Below are positions 9,008-17,624 of a stretch of DNA of 64,000 nucleotides, piece after piece; positions within the stretch are counted from its first letter, which is position 1, and the number at the start of each line of letters is the position of its first letter. Position numbers and translations under genes: made by a program. The stretch covers positions 62,001 through 126,000 of the forward strand of contig AP018269.1 of assembly GCA_003994795.1 (NCBI GenBank), written 5' to 3'. Source of the stretch: Cylindrospermum sp. NIES-4074 (GTDB lineage: Bacteria; Cyanobacteriota; Cyanobacteriia; Cyanobacteriales; Nostocaceae). The notes beneath the pieces were generated by a model. The model did not search any database. It was not told the origin of the DNA and saw only the letters and a program-made list of their open reading frames with translations.

Positions 9008-10342
9008 GAGAATTTTCCGACCAGTCAAAACTTCCCGCACTTCTAGCATGGCTGAATATGTAGGTAGGATGTGTAGCGTTTCATTTGCTGGTGTATGCTC
9101 TAGGGCAGTGGCGATCGCTTGTTTTAAATTTTCCTCTACAATCAAGTTAACCTTACTCTCAACAGATTTCTGGCTATAACGCAGACGTAGAGCCATATCA
9201 TAAACGCGATCGCCACTCACTACCAAAGTCCCACCCCGTTCTACCAGTTTTTCTGTGTCTACGTCCCAAATCCATGATACATCAGTACCATCGGGAGTGC
9301 GATCGTTTAACACCAACAAAGTCGTTTTATCAGTACTTTCTGTCACCACGCGGATAGTTTCATTCGTCCCCACCGGATTTTTGGATAACAGAATCCGTAC
9401 CCGTTTACCGTCAATTTGCAAATCTTCTGCCCGACCAAAAGCCGCTTGGAAGTTGTTAATTGTCTCTCTAATTGTCCCTTCATCAACTCCTAATTCTTGG
9501 GCTGCTGTGGCGGCAGCTAAGGTATTATATTTGTTGTATAAACCAACAAGAATCTGTGACCATTCCTTACTTTCCAGCGCTGGTTTACTCTTACTAAAAC
9601 CGCAACTTGGACAAGTGAAATCTCCCAAATGGGATAAATAAACGCCTTTGTAATCTAGAGAATGTCCACATTTTGGACAATAAATAGAATCAACAGCGTG
9701 AGGAATAGCTTCTAGATAATGTTCTGGTTCATCTAAACCAAAAAATAACACTCGTTGGGGTAATTGCTGACCAAGAAGTGATAAAGTCGGGTCGTCAGCA
9801 TTGGGAATAACCACCGTTTCCGACGGGAGGGTAGAAATTACCTTTGTCCAACGCTTGCTAATGGTGTCTACTTCCCCATACCTATCAAGTTGGTCACGGA
9901 ACAAGTTTAAACACAGGATGATGCGCGGTTTCAGAGGCTTTAATACCTTGGGGACAATGTTCTCATCAACTTCCAAAATGGCGTAATCAACATCTAGCGT
10001 TCCCAGCAGGTTAGTGCTTTCGATTAACGCTGTCATCAAGCCATTTTCCAGATTTGCACCTGTAGAATTATGCGCGATGCGATAACCTTTGCGTTCCAAT
10101 ATCGTGCATAACAGCAGCGATGTGGTAGTTTTGCCATTAGTCCCAGCAATCAAAATTACCCCGTTTTTGACTTGCTGACTCAATAATTCTAAAATTCGGG
10201 GTTCAATACGACGCGCAATTGAGCCTGGTAATACACTAGCAGCACCCAGACCCAGAGAACGAACTAAAAATGTGATACTTTTTGCTACAGAAACCGCGAA
10301 ACCTAGTCGCAGTCTATCTATGAGTTGTATTTTGTTTCCCAC
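9005..10342 (-). CDS. murT: Lipid II isoglutaminyl synthase, Mur ligase-like subunit MurT
   Basis: MurT activates the alpha-carboxyl of D-Glu in lipid II with ATP and amidates it using ammonia from GatD. The 445-residue protein shows the P-loop ILIAGTNGKTTTSLLL, the central Mur ligase domain (NLFRDQLDRYGEVDT), a four-cysteine zinc ribbon (YCPKCGHSLDYKG and FTCPSCGFSKSKP) that marks MurT rather than MurC-F, and a C-terminal domain beginning near FGRAEDLQIDGKRVRILLSK with NPVGTNE. The start ATG opens into a short hydrophobic stretch (FAVSVAKSITFLVRSLGLGA), suggesting membrane association. The gatD partner is 6.6 kb away. Its stop codon is formed within a MITE end, and a terminator follows. Confidence 0.9.
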   Translation of the reverse strand: MGNKIQLIDRLRLGFAVSVAKSITFLVRSLGLGAASVLPGSIARRIEPRILELLSQQVKNGVILIAGTNGKTTTSLLLCTILERKGYRIAHNSTGANLENGLMTALIESTNLLGTLDVDYAILEVDENIVPKVLKPLKPRIILCLNLFRDQLDRYGEVDTISKRWTKVISTLPSETVVIPNADDPTLSLLGQQLPQRVLFFGLDEPEHYLEAIPHAVDSIYCPKCGHSLDYKGVYLSHLGDFTCPSCGFSKSKPALESKEWSQILVGLYNKYNTLAAATAAQELGVDEGTIRETINNFQAAFGRAEDLQIDGKRVRILLSKNPVGTNETIRVVTESTDKTTLLVLNDRTPDGTDVSWIWDVDTEKLVERGGTLVVSGDRVYDMALRLRYSQKSVESKVNLIVEENLKQAIATALEHTPANETLHILPTYSAMLEVREVLTGRKIL

Positions 10343-10613
10343 AGCGGTTGCTAAATAATAGCCTTTAATTGCCGATTTAATCTTGAGAGTTTAGCGAATA
10401 GTTGCTAAAAAAGCCAGACGTACCAATTTTGGATTTTAGAGACATTGCATCCAACTTCTCTACATTAGAGGCTGTTTCCCCATCCGCTTACGCGAGATAG
10501 TCCCACTAAGCGTTATCGTAAAAAATGGTGCGTGGACGTAATTATATATCCAGCCCAGTTGGCTGGGTTCAGCACAAACTTAAGGTAAATAGTAGGTTGA
10601 AAGGTTCCATTTG

Positions 10614-11204
10614 ATGAATAGCATAAAGTGGCTTTTTTTACAAAATAAAATAATGGCTGACTGGCTGCGGTTACTGTCTAAATGCTTGGTGCTGCTTGCT
10701 TGCTTGTTTATTATCAGTATGCAGCCAGCATTTGCGGGCATTAAAGACGACAGATACGATGGCAATATTTTTGTGGTTTATGCTGGTAACGGCTCACTAG
10801 TACCGCCCAGAGAAACCCTGGCACAGGCTTTAAAAGAACATAAACCCACAATATTGGTGTTTTACGTGGATGATAGCAGTGATTGCAAAGAATATGCGAT
10901 CGTTGTTTCACGGGTACAGGAATTTTATGGACGAGCCGCAGAGATTCTGGCTATAAATGTCGATACCATCCCCTCTAAAAAGACCTATGAACCCACAGAA
11001 CCAGGATATTACTACTCTGGAGGTGTGCCCCAAGTCGTAGTGTTTAACCAGTCGGGTGAGGTAGTCTTGAATGAGAAGGGTTTAGTACCCTATGAACACA
11101 TAGACGACCAGTTTCGGAAAATTTTCAATTTATTACCCCGCACCGAAACAGCAGAATTAAAGCGACGCGCATTCAATGAGTTTAGTAGCGAGTTGAGTAA
11201 ATAA
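10614..11204 (+). CDS. Exported thioredoxin-fold protein, PSI accumulation factor-like
   Basis: Two starts are plausible: ATG 10614 or ATG 10653. The second places a signal peptide at the N-terminus (LLSKCLVLLACLFIISMQPA then FAG), predicting cleavage after AFA and export to the lumen or periplasm. The mature domain has a thioredoxin-like beta-alpha pattern (KPTILVFYVDDSSDCKEYAI, then GVPQVVVFNQSGEVV with the cis-Pro), but only a single cysteine in place of CxxC, so classic disulfide exchange is unlikely. Cyanobacterial relatives are annotated as thylakoid membrane photosystem I accumulation factor; that name is from memory and the function is inferred. A GTGCTGA repeat begins three bases after the stop. 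Confidence 0.65.
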   Translation: MNSIKWLFLQNKIMADWLRLLSKCLVLLACLFIISMQPAFAGIKDDRYDGNIFVVYAGNGSLVPPRETLAQALKEHKPTILVFYVDDSSDCKEYAIVVSRVQEFYGRAAEILAINVDTIPSKKTYEPTEPGYYYSGGVPQVVVFNQSGEVVLNEKGLVPYEHIDDQFRKIFNLLPRTETAELKRRAFNEFSSELSK

Positions 11205-11206
11205 CC

Positions 11207-11269
11207 GTGCTGAGTGCTGAGTGCTGAGTGCTGAGTGTGAAGTGCTGAGTGCTGAGTGCTGAGTGCTGA
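11207..11269. repeat. Heptamer tandem repeat GTGCTGA x9
   Basis: Nine units of GTGCTGA in register, the fifth degenerate (GTGTGAA). This is the short-tandemly-repeated-repetitive type common in heterocystous cyanobacteria. The rest of the 11270-11529 spacer is low-complexity (TTGCCTC-type and ACTAATAAC-type runs) with no gene seen. Confidence 0.92.
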
Positions 11270-11529
11270 GTGAGTTGCTAGTGAGGAAGAGGCAAAAGGC
11301 AGGAGAGTAGGGGAGATAAATACCAAATTGCCTCTTGCCTCATTGCTTCTTCTCTCTTGCCTCATTGCCTTCATCATTTAGTTTTGCCTGATACTGCAAT
11401 TTCATTTCAACCGAGAGATAATGTTTAAATATCGCCTCACATAGCTACCATCTCAACAATTAGGCGTTAGTCTCTAGTGAATAACTAATGACTAACAACT
11501 AATAACTCTACTCTAATAGGTTGGTTCTG

Positions 11530-12138
11530 ATGTCAAAGGTTTATACTACTCAAGAGCTAATCCAAGTTTTGGCAGCCGAACGTCAAGCCTGCCTTAAGGG
11601 AGAGCGTCTAAAGTTAGAGATAACAGTTTCTGGCAATCCTGTTCTAGACCAGTTTATCAGAACTGATGGGTTCCAAAGGTTCACCGCCTATCAAGATTTT
11701 AAAGCCGCTATTCACGACTATCAAAGAGAAAACCGAGTTTCTGGCATTATCTGGAAAAATCTGACCGTTAAAGGTAAAACCTTGCTCTATCCAGAAGTAG
11801 ACGCGGAGTTAACTGCCCTCACCAGTGACTTGGAATTATTAAAAGCCGCGAAAAATTCTATTTTGGAATTTTGGTTTATAGTTACTCCAGAAATGGATTT
11901 ATATTTGAGTTTTAGTAACGGCAAACAATATCAACAAATTACCGTCCCAGATGTTGAAAGAATTATTCAAAGAACAGAATGGGCAAGTTTGTGTAAATAC
12001 GAAAACTCTAACTTTTTAGAAATTATTTTGCAGTTGGGTTGGGGTAAACCAGAAGAAGCCGCTTATAAAAGAGGAAGACCTCATTCAGGTAGCGAATTTA
12101 TTCATGCAGTCAACCCTGGTAATCGTCCTATTGGTTGA
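11530..12138 (+). CDS. Protein of unknown function, 202 residues
   Basis: I chose ATG 11530 (MSKVYTTQELIQVLAAERQA) over the TTG nine bases earlier. The protein is soluble and mixed alpha/beta, with no signal peptide. The region QLGWGKPEEAAYKRGRPHSG near the C-terminus is basic. I do not recognise the family. It is followed after 110 bp by hicA in the same direction, but that gap has its own start region, so an operon is not obvious. No motif points to an enzyme. Confidence 0.65.
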   Translation: MSKVYTTQELIQVLAAERQACLKGERLKLEITVSGNPVLDQFIRTDGFQRFTAYQDFKAAIHDYQRENRVSGIIWKNLTVKGKTLLYPEVDAELTALTSDLELLKAAKNSILEFWFIVTPEMDLYLSFSNGKQYQQITVPDVERIIQRTEWASLCKYENSNFLEIILQLGWGKPEEAAYKRGRPHSGSEFIHAVNPGNRPIG

Positions 12139-12248
12139 TTTACGTCTCTCTACAGAAACTTTAGGTATACAAAATAGACTTCATGTTTCTTGCAAAATAT
12201 GTCACTCTATCTGTAACTGAAATTCCACCTGTACAGAGGAGCGGTAGC

Positions 12249-12440
12249 ATGAAAGTACGAGAAGTTATCAACCGGCTAGAAACCGATGGTTGGTATCTTG
12301 CTAGAACAAAAGGAAGTCATCGGCAATTCAAACATCCTGATAAAACTGGTACAGTTACAGTATCTGGTAAGCCTAATGTTGATGTACCAATTGGTACTCT
12401 AAAAAATATCTGGAGACAGGCTCAATTGGAGGAAGAATAA
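12249..12440 (+). CDS. hicA: HicA-type mRNA interferase toxin
   Basis: The 63-residue protein has the HicA double-stranded RNA-binding-like fold: MKVREVINRLETDGWYLART, the catalytic-histidine region KGSHRQFKHPDKTGTVTV, and a C-terminal IGTLKNIWRQA helix. HicA cleaves mRNA when released from HicB. ATG 12249 is preceded by GAGGAGCGG, a good ribosome site; a longer frame from 12183 adds 22 residues not found in the family. Its stop overlaps the hicB start as TAATG, implying translational coupling. Confidence 0.9.
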   Translation: MKVREVINRLETDGWYLARTKGSHRQFKHPDKTGTVTVSGKPNVDVPIGTLKNIWRQAQLEEE

Positions 12441-12652
12441 TGCGTTATGCAGTGGTGATTGAAAAGGGAGAAACTAGTTATGGTGCTTATGTCCCTGATT
12501 TACCCGGTTGTGTGGCGGTGGGTGAAACCTTGGAAGAAGTGAAGCAGATGATTGCAGAAGCTATTGAATTTCATATAGAGGGGATGCTAGAAGATGGTTT
12601 ATCTATTCCCCAACCCACAAGCATTGCTCATGAGGTTGAATTTTCAAAGTGA
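12440..12652 (+). CDS. hicB: HicB-type antitoxin, short form
   Basis: The 70-residue protein is the HicB partial RNase H-fold domain: YAVVIEKGETSYGAYVPDLP, GCVAVGETLEEVKQMIAEAI and EFHIEGMLEDG. It blocks the HicA active site in known pairs. It ends without the C-terminal helix-turn-helix or ribbon-helix-helix that many HicB proteins use for autorepression, so repression may need another factor or be absent. It overlaps hicA by one base. Confidence 0.9.
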   Translation: MRYAVVIEKGETSYGAYVPDLPGCVAVGETLEEVKQMIAEAIEFHIEGMLEDGLSIPQPTSIAHEVEFSK

Positions 12653-12739
12653 ACAGCCACAGAAAATCACACCAGCACAATTTAGACAGTAATGGCTGAA
12701 GTGACAACGTGAATTAAAGCCCCCTTGAGCTAGGAACTG

Positions 12740-12892
12740 AGAGGATGTTTTGAAAGTCCTTGGTGATGTATCAAAAATCTTTAGATCCCCCCTAGCCCCC
12801 CTTAAAAAGGGGGGAATTGGAGTCAAAGTCCCCCTTTTTAAGGGGGATTTAGGGGGATCTCGATACGACTTGATACTTTACAAACATCCTCT
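12740..12892. mobile_element. MITE-like element, GAGGATGT ends, copy 1
   Basis: Terminal inverted repeats are AGAGGATGTTTTG on the left and CAAACATCCTCT on the right. Inside are further matched segments (GATCCCCCTA versus TAGGGGGATC, and CCTTAAAAAGGG runs), making the 153-bp element almost a single long hairpin. A second, longer copy is at 26121-26366. It has no coding capacity. Confidence 0.8.
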
Positions 12893-13078
12893 AAGCTCGA
12901 CTTTATCCATTTTTACGAACCCCAAGGACTGAGGCTGAAACCCTTGTGAAACGGTAGTTTGAGTTTTTGGGCTTTATCGAAAATTAGTGACATAGAAAAA
13001 GTATTTGCCAAAAAGCCAGGGTTTTTGCCGGGTAAGGAAAATCGATTTCTTAATTTTGGATAAAGTCGAGCTAAGAGG
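12888..13078. mobile_element. Inverted-repeat element of 191 bp
   Basis: The 22-bp arms at 12888-12909 and 13057-13078 (CTCGACTTTATCCA core) are inverted copies with one mismatch. The left arm overlaps the right end of the neighbouring MITE. No gene is inside. The following 13079-13320 is spacer with nothing recognised. Confidence 0.6.
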
Positions 13079-13321
13079 GGTTTTATTTTGAGAGGTCGAT
13101 TTAGAACTATTCCAGACGCAGAGGTGAATAATAAAGAGATGTTTTTATCTCATTTAGGATGGCGATAGCACATTGAAAAAACTAACTTTTCAGGACTTTC
13201 TCAAACATTTTAGAGGTAATGAGCGGATAGTTTCAGCCACTTTTATAGAACTATCGTTAACTGTTAAACAAATTCTCACGGCTAGCCAACTAATAAAGGG
13301 TTAATATTATCTGAATTTTCT

Positions 13322-13357
13322 GAAAAATAAAAAACCCCGGTGAAACTAACCGGGGCC
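13322..13357 (-). terminator. Terminator of the psb34-like gene
   Basis: Perfect CCCCGGT/ACCGGGG stem (13335-13341 and 13349-13355) with a 7-base loop, followed on the minus strand by TTTTTTATTTTT. It sits about 60 bp past the small gene's stop. Confidence 0.88.
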
Positions 13358-13416
13358 AAGCGAAAATTACGAATGACGATAAAATACAACAATACAAAAA
13401 TTAGAAGATATTAATA

Positions 13417-13587
13417 TTAGCTAACTCCTAAAGCGACTAAAAATAAAGAGGTCACAAACACAACGGCTAATGCACCTTGGAAAAGGTAACTCTTTTGTTC
13501 CTCTTGTGAGGGGTAGGTGGCACAGTAAACTTTTGGCTCAGTAGCGTAATTATTCAAAATACCTTCTTCGTTTCTGGTTGTGTACAT
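13417..13587 (-). CDS. psb34: Psb34-like (ssl1498 family) light-harvesting-like protein
   Basis: A 56-residue protein translated from ATG 13587: MYTTRNEEGILNNYATEPKV, then a short linker, then one membrane helix from about residue 35 (YLFQGALAVVFVTSLFLVAL) and a GVS end. The LNN(Y/F)A-x-EP-x-VY block and a single C-terminal helix fit the ssl1498/Psb34 family, which binds photosystem II assembly intermediates and is related in style to high-light-inducible proteins. It acts in the thylakoid membrane. It has its own strong terminator and is divergent from the Kef-type antiporter. The family call is from pattern memory; the gene itself is well supported by start, stop and terminator. Confidence 0.75.
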   Translation of the reverse strand: MYTTRNEEGILNNYATEPKVYCATYPSQEEQKSYLFQGALAVVFVTSLFLVALGVS

Positions 13588-13888
13588 AGATTTTTTTTCT
13601 TTTTTTATTAACTTATGTAAACTAATTTAACAATATTGTTACGAATAGTCAAGAGGACTTGACGCCGAATAGGGCATAGTTTTAATAAGAGTTACTTATC
13701 AACGGTTAAAAAGTCAGGTGTAGACCCACAGCAGTTTATCGCCAGACATCTCTCTATGGGCAGATTTCCGGGGGATTGGGGTCAGGATTGGGGAATCTAA
13801 ATTTTGTCCTACCTGCGTTGCTGACTGCCCCCCAGATAGATAAAAATTTGTATGCTGAGTTTACTGGGTCTTAATATTTCTCTTATAA

Positions 13889-16192
13889 ATGCAGGAAGAT
13901 TTTAGGTTAATTGTTGATTTAGTTTCAGTTTTGGCGATCGCAGCTGGCGGTGGACTGTTAGCATCGCTGTTACAACTACCCGTGTTGCTGGGATATGTCA
14001 TTGGTGGGATGGTTGTGGGGCCAGCTGGACTGGGGCTGATTAAAGAAGTTATTCAAGTGGAAACCCTGGCCCAGTTTGGGGTAGCCTTTTTATTATTTGC
14101 GTTAGGTGTAGAATTTTCCTTTGCAGAACTCAAGAAAGTAAAAGCGATCGCACTTGGAGGCGGTGGACTGCAAATTGTCCTCACCATTTTGGTTACTGTT
14201 GTGGTGTGTGGCGTCACAGGTGCTTGGGGCACTTTACCTGCTAAGGGCGTATTTTTGGGGTCAATTCTCTCTTTGTCCTCCACAGCCGTAGTTCTCAAGT
14301 GCTTAATGGAGCGCAACGAAACAGAAACCCCCCACGGGCAGGTGATGCTGGGAATGTTGGTGGTGCAGGATTTAGCATTGGGGCTGATGATAGCAGTTTT
14401 ACCCGCTCTCCACGAACCGCCAGAGGTGATTGGTATTGCCGTACTCAAAGCGCTGCTGTTGATTGCAGTATTTGCCGCTGGTGCAGTTGTCGCGGGGATT
14501 TGGGTAATCCCACCTTTATTGCGACTGTTAGCCCGCACCGAAAGCCGAGAGCTATTTTTATTAGGGGTGGTAACGCTGTGTTTAGGTATTGCCCTATTGA
14601 CAGAACATATGGGTCTGTCGATTGAAATGGGGGCGTTTGTCGCCGGTTTGATGATTTCTGAGGTGGAATACGCTGACCAAACCCTAACTTATGTAGAACC
14701 CCTGCGAGATATCTTTGCTAGTTTGTTTTTTGCCGCCATTGGGATGTTAATTGACCCAGTATTTTTGTGGAACAACTTGGAATTAATTCTGGGTTTGGTG
14801 GCTCTGGTTTTTGTGGGTAAGTTTTTGATTATCACCCCCCTGGTAAAGTTATTCCGCTATCCCTGGAAAACCGCCTTAATCGCTGGGTTAGGACTGGCGC
14901 AGATTGGGGAATTTTCCTTTGTGCTGGCTAGTGAAGGACAAGCGCTGGGGTTGGTTTCCCGACGCATATATTTACTGACTTTGGGAACCACTGCTGTCAC
15001 CTTGATGCTGACTCCCTTTGTGCTGCGGTTGGTGCCATTTTTATTTAATTTAGCTGAATCGATACCTTGGCTACAACCCTATTTAGATGGAGAAGGTCAG
15101 GCACAAGATGTATCAGAAGATTTGCCTTTGAAAGATCATGTGGTAGTCTGCGGCTATGGACGAGTGGGCAAGAATTTGGTGAAGTTGTTGCAACTACATC
15201 AAGTGCCTGTGGTGGTTATCGACCAATCGGAAAGTCGCATTCAGCAGTTGCGGGAAGCGGAGATACCTTATGTTTATGGCAATGGTGTGAGTTTTCATGT
15301 TTTGGAAACTGCTGGGGTCAACTATGCTAAAGGAATGGCGATCGCACTTCCTGACCCGATGAGCATTCGTCTGTGCTTGAAACGTGCTTTGGAATTGCGC
15401 CCAGAACTAAACTTAGTCGTTCGTGCTACCCAAGATAAAAATATTGAAGTGCTTTACCAACTGGGTGCGAGGGAAGTAGTACAACCAGAGTTTGAAGCCA
15501 GTTTAGAAATGGCAACTTATTTATTAACTGGTTTAGGTTTAGCAGCAGATGTGGTGCAGCAGGAAATGCAGCAAATTCGTAATGATCATTATTTAGATTT
15601 GCGCCCAGTGCGTTCTGCTTCCGAGGTTTCCCGCCATTTGCAGGAAGTAACCAGCGATTTAAATCGCCGTTGGTATGCCCTACCAACCGATTCACCTCTC
15701 ATCGGCATGAGTTTAGAAGAAGCGGATATGCGCTACCTCACAGGAGCCAGTTTAATGGCTATTCGCAGGGTTAACGGTGAGGAAATCGATTATCCCAACA
15801 ATCTAACTAAATTAGAAGCAGGCGATCGCTTGTTGGTGGTGGGAGCAAAAGAAGAACTGGCAGCTTTAGCCGAATTTGCTCAAGGACAGGTGGGTGTTCC
15901 GGGAGAAAATAGTGCTTGCCAGTGGATTACAGTTAAGGCTGATGATGCCATTTTGGGTAAAAATTTGGCAGATTTAGCCATAGAAGACCAGTATGGGGTA
16001 ACGCTACAAGCAATCCGGCGAGATGGCAAGTTTATCCGCTTTCCTGCTGGCAACATGGACTTACGCGACGGCGACCAAGTGCTGTTATGCGGTAACTTAC
16101 CAGGGCTGAATCAAGTACAACAGTTATTTGCCCCCATCGATGGCGTCTCTCTGGTGATTCCCATGATGAAAACTGACCAGACAGAAGATTGA
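13889..16192 (+). CDS. Kef-type CPA2 cation/proton antiporter with RCK domains
   Basis: The 767-residue protein has a ~12-helix exchanger domain (residues ~1-400: LLGYVIGGMVVGPAGLGLI, then LGSILSLSSTAVVLK and MLVVQDLALGLM as the conserved core). A TrkA-N Rossmann domain follows (DHVVVCGYGRVGKNLVKLL, NAD-binding GxGxxG) and then two TrkA-C domains near residues 590-670 and 680-760, the second starting around WITVKADDAILGKNLADLAI. Relatives export K+ or Na+ in exchange for protons, gated by nucleotide. ATG 13889 gives a normal start. Low-complexity GGGTGTA repeats begin four bases after the stop. Substrate ion cannot be told from sequence. Confidence 0.9.
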   Translation: MQEDFRLIVDLVSVLAIAAGGGLLASLLQLPVLLGYVIGGMVVGPAGLGLIKEVIQVETLAQFGVAFLLFALGVEFSFAELKKVKAIALGGGGLQIVLTILVTVVVCGVTGAWGTLPAKGVFLGSILSLSSTAVVLKCLMERNETETPHGQVMLGMLVVQDLALGLMIAVLPALHEPPEVIGIAVLKALLLIAVFAAGAVVAGIWVIPPLLRLLARTESRELFLLGVVTLCLGIALLTEHMGLSIEMGAFVAGLMISEVEYADQTLTYVEPLRDIFASLFFAAIGMLIDPVFLWNNLELILGLVALVFVGKFLIITPLVKLFRYPWKTALIAGLGLAQIGEFSFVLASEGQALGLVSRRIYLLTLGTTAVTLMLTPFVLRLVPFLFNLAESIPWLQPYLDGEGQAQDVSEDLPLKDHVVVCGYGRVGKNLVKLLQLHQVPVVVIDQSESRIQQLREAEIPYVYGNGVSFHVLETAGVNYAKGMAIALPDPMSIRLCLKRALELRPELNLVVRATQDKNIEVLYQLGAREVVQPEFEASLEMATYLLTGLGLAADVVQQEMQQIRNDHYLDLRPVRSASEVSRHLQEVTSDLNRRWYALPTDSPLIGMSLEEADMRYLTGASLMAIRRVNGEEIDYPNNLTKLEAGDRLLVVGAKEELAALAEFAQGQVGVPGENSACQWITVKADDAILGKNLADLAIEDQYGVTLQAIRRDGKFIRFPAGNMDLRDGDQVLLCGNLPGLNQVQQLFAPIDGVSLVIPMMKTDQTED

Positions 16193-16195
16193 GAA

Positions 16196-16313
16196 GGGTG
16201 TAGGGTGTAGGGTGTAGGGTGTAGGGGAAGATGGAAGATGGAAGGGGAAAGGATGAAAGAAAGGGAAAATGCTGTTCCTCTTCCCACACCCCACACCCCA
16301 CACCCCACACCCC
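16196..16313. repeat. Two heptamer arrays, GGGTGTA x4 and ACACCCC x4
   Basis: GGGTGTA occurs four times at 16196-16223 and ACACCCC four times at 16286-16313. The two arrays are roughly complementary, so the transcript could fold on itself. They separate the convergent ends of the Kef gene and hfq. Confidence 0.88.
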
Positions 16314-16323
16314 ACGAAGGTGA

Positions 16324-16542
16324 CTAACTTTTAGGCTTGATGTAGGCAAGAGCCTGCTTCCAAATGGTGGTTTGCTGGCTGTTTTCATCCACAATGCACA
16401 CACATTGGGGATCTTGCCATAAAATTCTCCCTGTCAGCAAATCGCCGTTCAGAAGTTTTAAATCAACTGTTGCGGCTTGTTTAATCAGGGTTTGCACTTG
16501 CCGAATGCTCGGTAGTGAGGTATCAAATTCAGTAGTTGCCAT
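16324..16542 (-). CDS. hfq: Cyanobacterial-type RNA chaperone Hfq
   Basis: The 72-residue protein starts at ATG 16542 (MATTEFDTSLPSIRQVQTLI); a GTG 21 bases upstream would add seven residues absent from relatives. The Sm1 strand pattern is visible (VDLKLLNGDLLTGRILWQDP then CVCIVDENSQQTTIWKQAL) as is an Sm2-like AYI end. Cyanobacterial Hfq is diverged at the RNA-binding sites and in studied species acts through the pilus motor rather than as a general sRNA matchmaker. The divergent neighbour dapF is a conserved arrangement in this group, which supports the call. Confidence 0.85.
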   Translation of the reverse strand: MATTEFDTSLPSIRQVQTLIKQAATVDLKLLNGDLLTGRILWQDPQCVCIVDENSQQTTIWKQALAYIKPKS

Positions 16543-16614
16543 TTTTGGTAAACCTGTGTGCACAAGAGAAAATGTTTAATAACGGGACTGGGGACTAGTG
16601 ATTAGGGCGTAGGG

Positions 16615-16656
16615 ATTTACCAATTACCAATTACCAATTACCCATTACCCATTACC
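16615..16656. repeat. Heptamer array AATTACC/CATTACC x6
   Basis: Six seven-base units (ATTTACC, AATTACC x3, CATTACC x2) lie between the hfq start and dapF, ending 28 bp before the dapF start codon. They may influence the divergent promoters. Confidence 0.88.
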
Positions 16657-16684
16657 CAATCATTAATAATTGATCCTGAGAAAA

Positions 16685-17524
16685 ATGGCAATCGAATTTA
16701 CTAAGTATCACGGTCTAGGAAATGATTTCATTTTGATTGACAATCGCGCTGGGTCTACGCCACTATTGACGCCAGAGCAAGCTGTCAAATTGTGCGATCG
16801 CCATTTTGGCATTGGTGCGGATGGTGTGATTTTCGCTTTACCTGGCGCAAAGGACACAGACTACACCATGCGGATTTTTAATTCTGATGGTTCAGAACCG
16901 GAAATGTGCGGAAATGGTATTCGCTGTTTAGCAGGGTTTTTGGCAGATTTAGAAGGAATGTCCCGCACCAAAGACCGCTATCGCATTCATACCCTAGCTG
17001 GTGTGATGACACCCCAACTCATGGAAGATGGTCAAGTCAGGGTGGATATGGGTTTACCCCGCTTACTCGCTGGGGAAATTCCCACAACTCTGGCAGCTGC
17101 TGACGCTAAAGTGATTAATCAGCCTTTGGAAGTTGCAGGACAATCTTGGGATGTTACCTGCGTGAGTATGGGCAATCCTCACTGTATTACCTTTGTGGAC
17201 GATGTAGCCGCAATTCCCCTAGAAGCCATCGGCCCTTTATTTGAAAATCACCTAGTTTTTCCCCAACGGACAAACACAGAATTTATTGAAGTGGTCAGCC
17301 GTGACTACGTGAAAATGCGTGTTTGGGAACGAGGCGCTGGTATCACGTTGGCTTGTGGAACTGGTGCTTGTGCTGCCTTGGTGGCTGGGGTGTTGACGGG
17401 GAAATGCGATCGCAATGCCACAGTTGAATTACCTGGCGGCCCCTTGGAAATTGAATGGTCAGAAATCGACCAACGCATTTACATGACCGGGCCAGCAGAC
17501 CGGGTATTCACAGGTAAGATATAA
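16685..17524 (+). CDS. dapF: Diaminopimelate epimerase
   Basis: DapF converts LL- to meso-diaminopimelate for lysine and peptidoglycan synthesis. The 279-residue protein from ATG 16685 ([20 protein letters not shown]) has both catalytic cysteines in their usual motifs: [17 protein letters not shown] in the first half and [16 protein letters not shown] in the second. Length is normal. A longer frame from 16670 adds five residues without support. It is divergent from hfq and convergent with the STAND gene; an inverted repeat separates the latter two. Confidence 0.96.
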   Translation: MAIEFTKYHGLGNDFILIDNRAGSTPLLTPEQAVKLCDRHFGIGADGVIFALPGAKDTDYTMRIFNSDGSEPEMCGNGIRCLAGFLADLEGMSRTKDRYRIHTLAGVMTPQLMEDGQVRVDMGLPRLLAGEIPTTLAAADAKVINQPLEVAGQSWDVTCVSMGNPHCITFVDDVAAIPLEAIGPLFENHLVFPQRTNTEFIEVVSRDYVKMRVWERGAGITLACGTGACAALVAGVLTGKCDRNATVELPGGPLEIEWSEIDQRIYMTGPADRVFTGKI

Positions 17525-17526
17525 AA

Positions 17527-17592
17527 TAACCTGGCAATGGTAATTCATTAACTAGGACTTTTGCAAGTGGTCTATTTATCATTGCCAGGTTA
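17527..17592. terminator. Inverted repeat between convergent genes
   Basis: TAACCTGGCAATG (17527-17539) and CATTGCCAGGTTA (17580-17592) are perfect 13-bp inverted arms with a 40-base loop. It begins two bases after the dapF stop. It could end transcription from both sides, but lacks strong T-tracts. Confidence 0.5.
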
Positions 17593-17624
17593 CAACTTTG
17601 TTTAGAGCCAAGGCAGAGAAATTA

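Noticed and set aside
10437-10464. Possible fifth TGTAGAGACGTT palindrome
   Set aside because: Only TAGAGAC and TTCTCTACA halves remain; arms do not pair well.
14053-14538. Minus-strand 161-codon frame inside the Kef gene
   Set aside because: Shadow of a clear antiporter coding sequence; composition is Thr/Ser/Pro-rich antisense.
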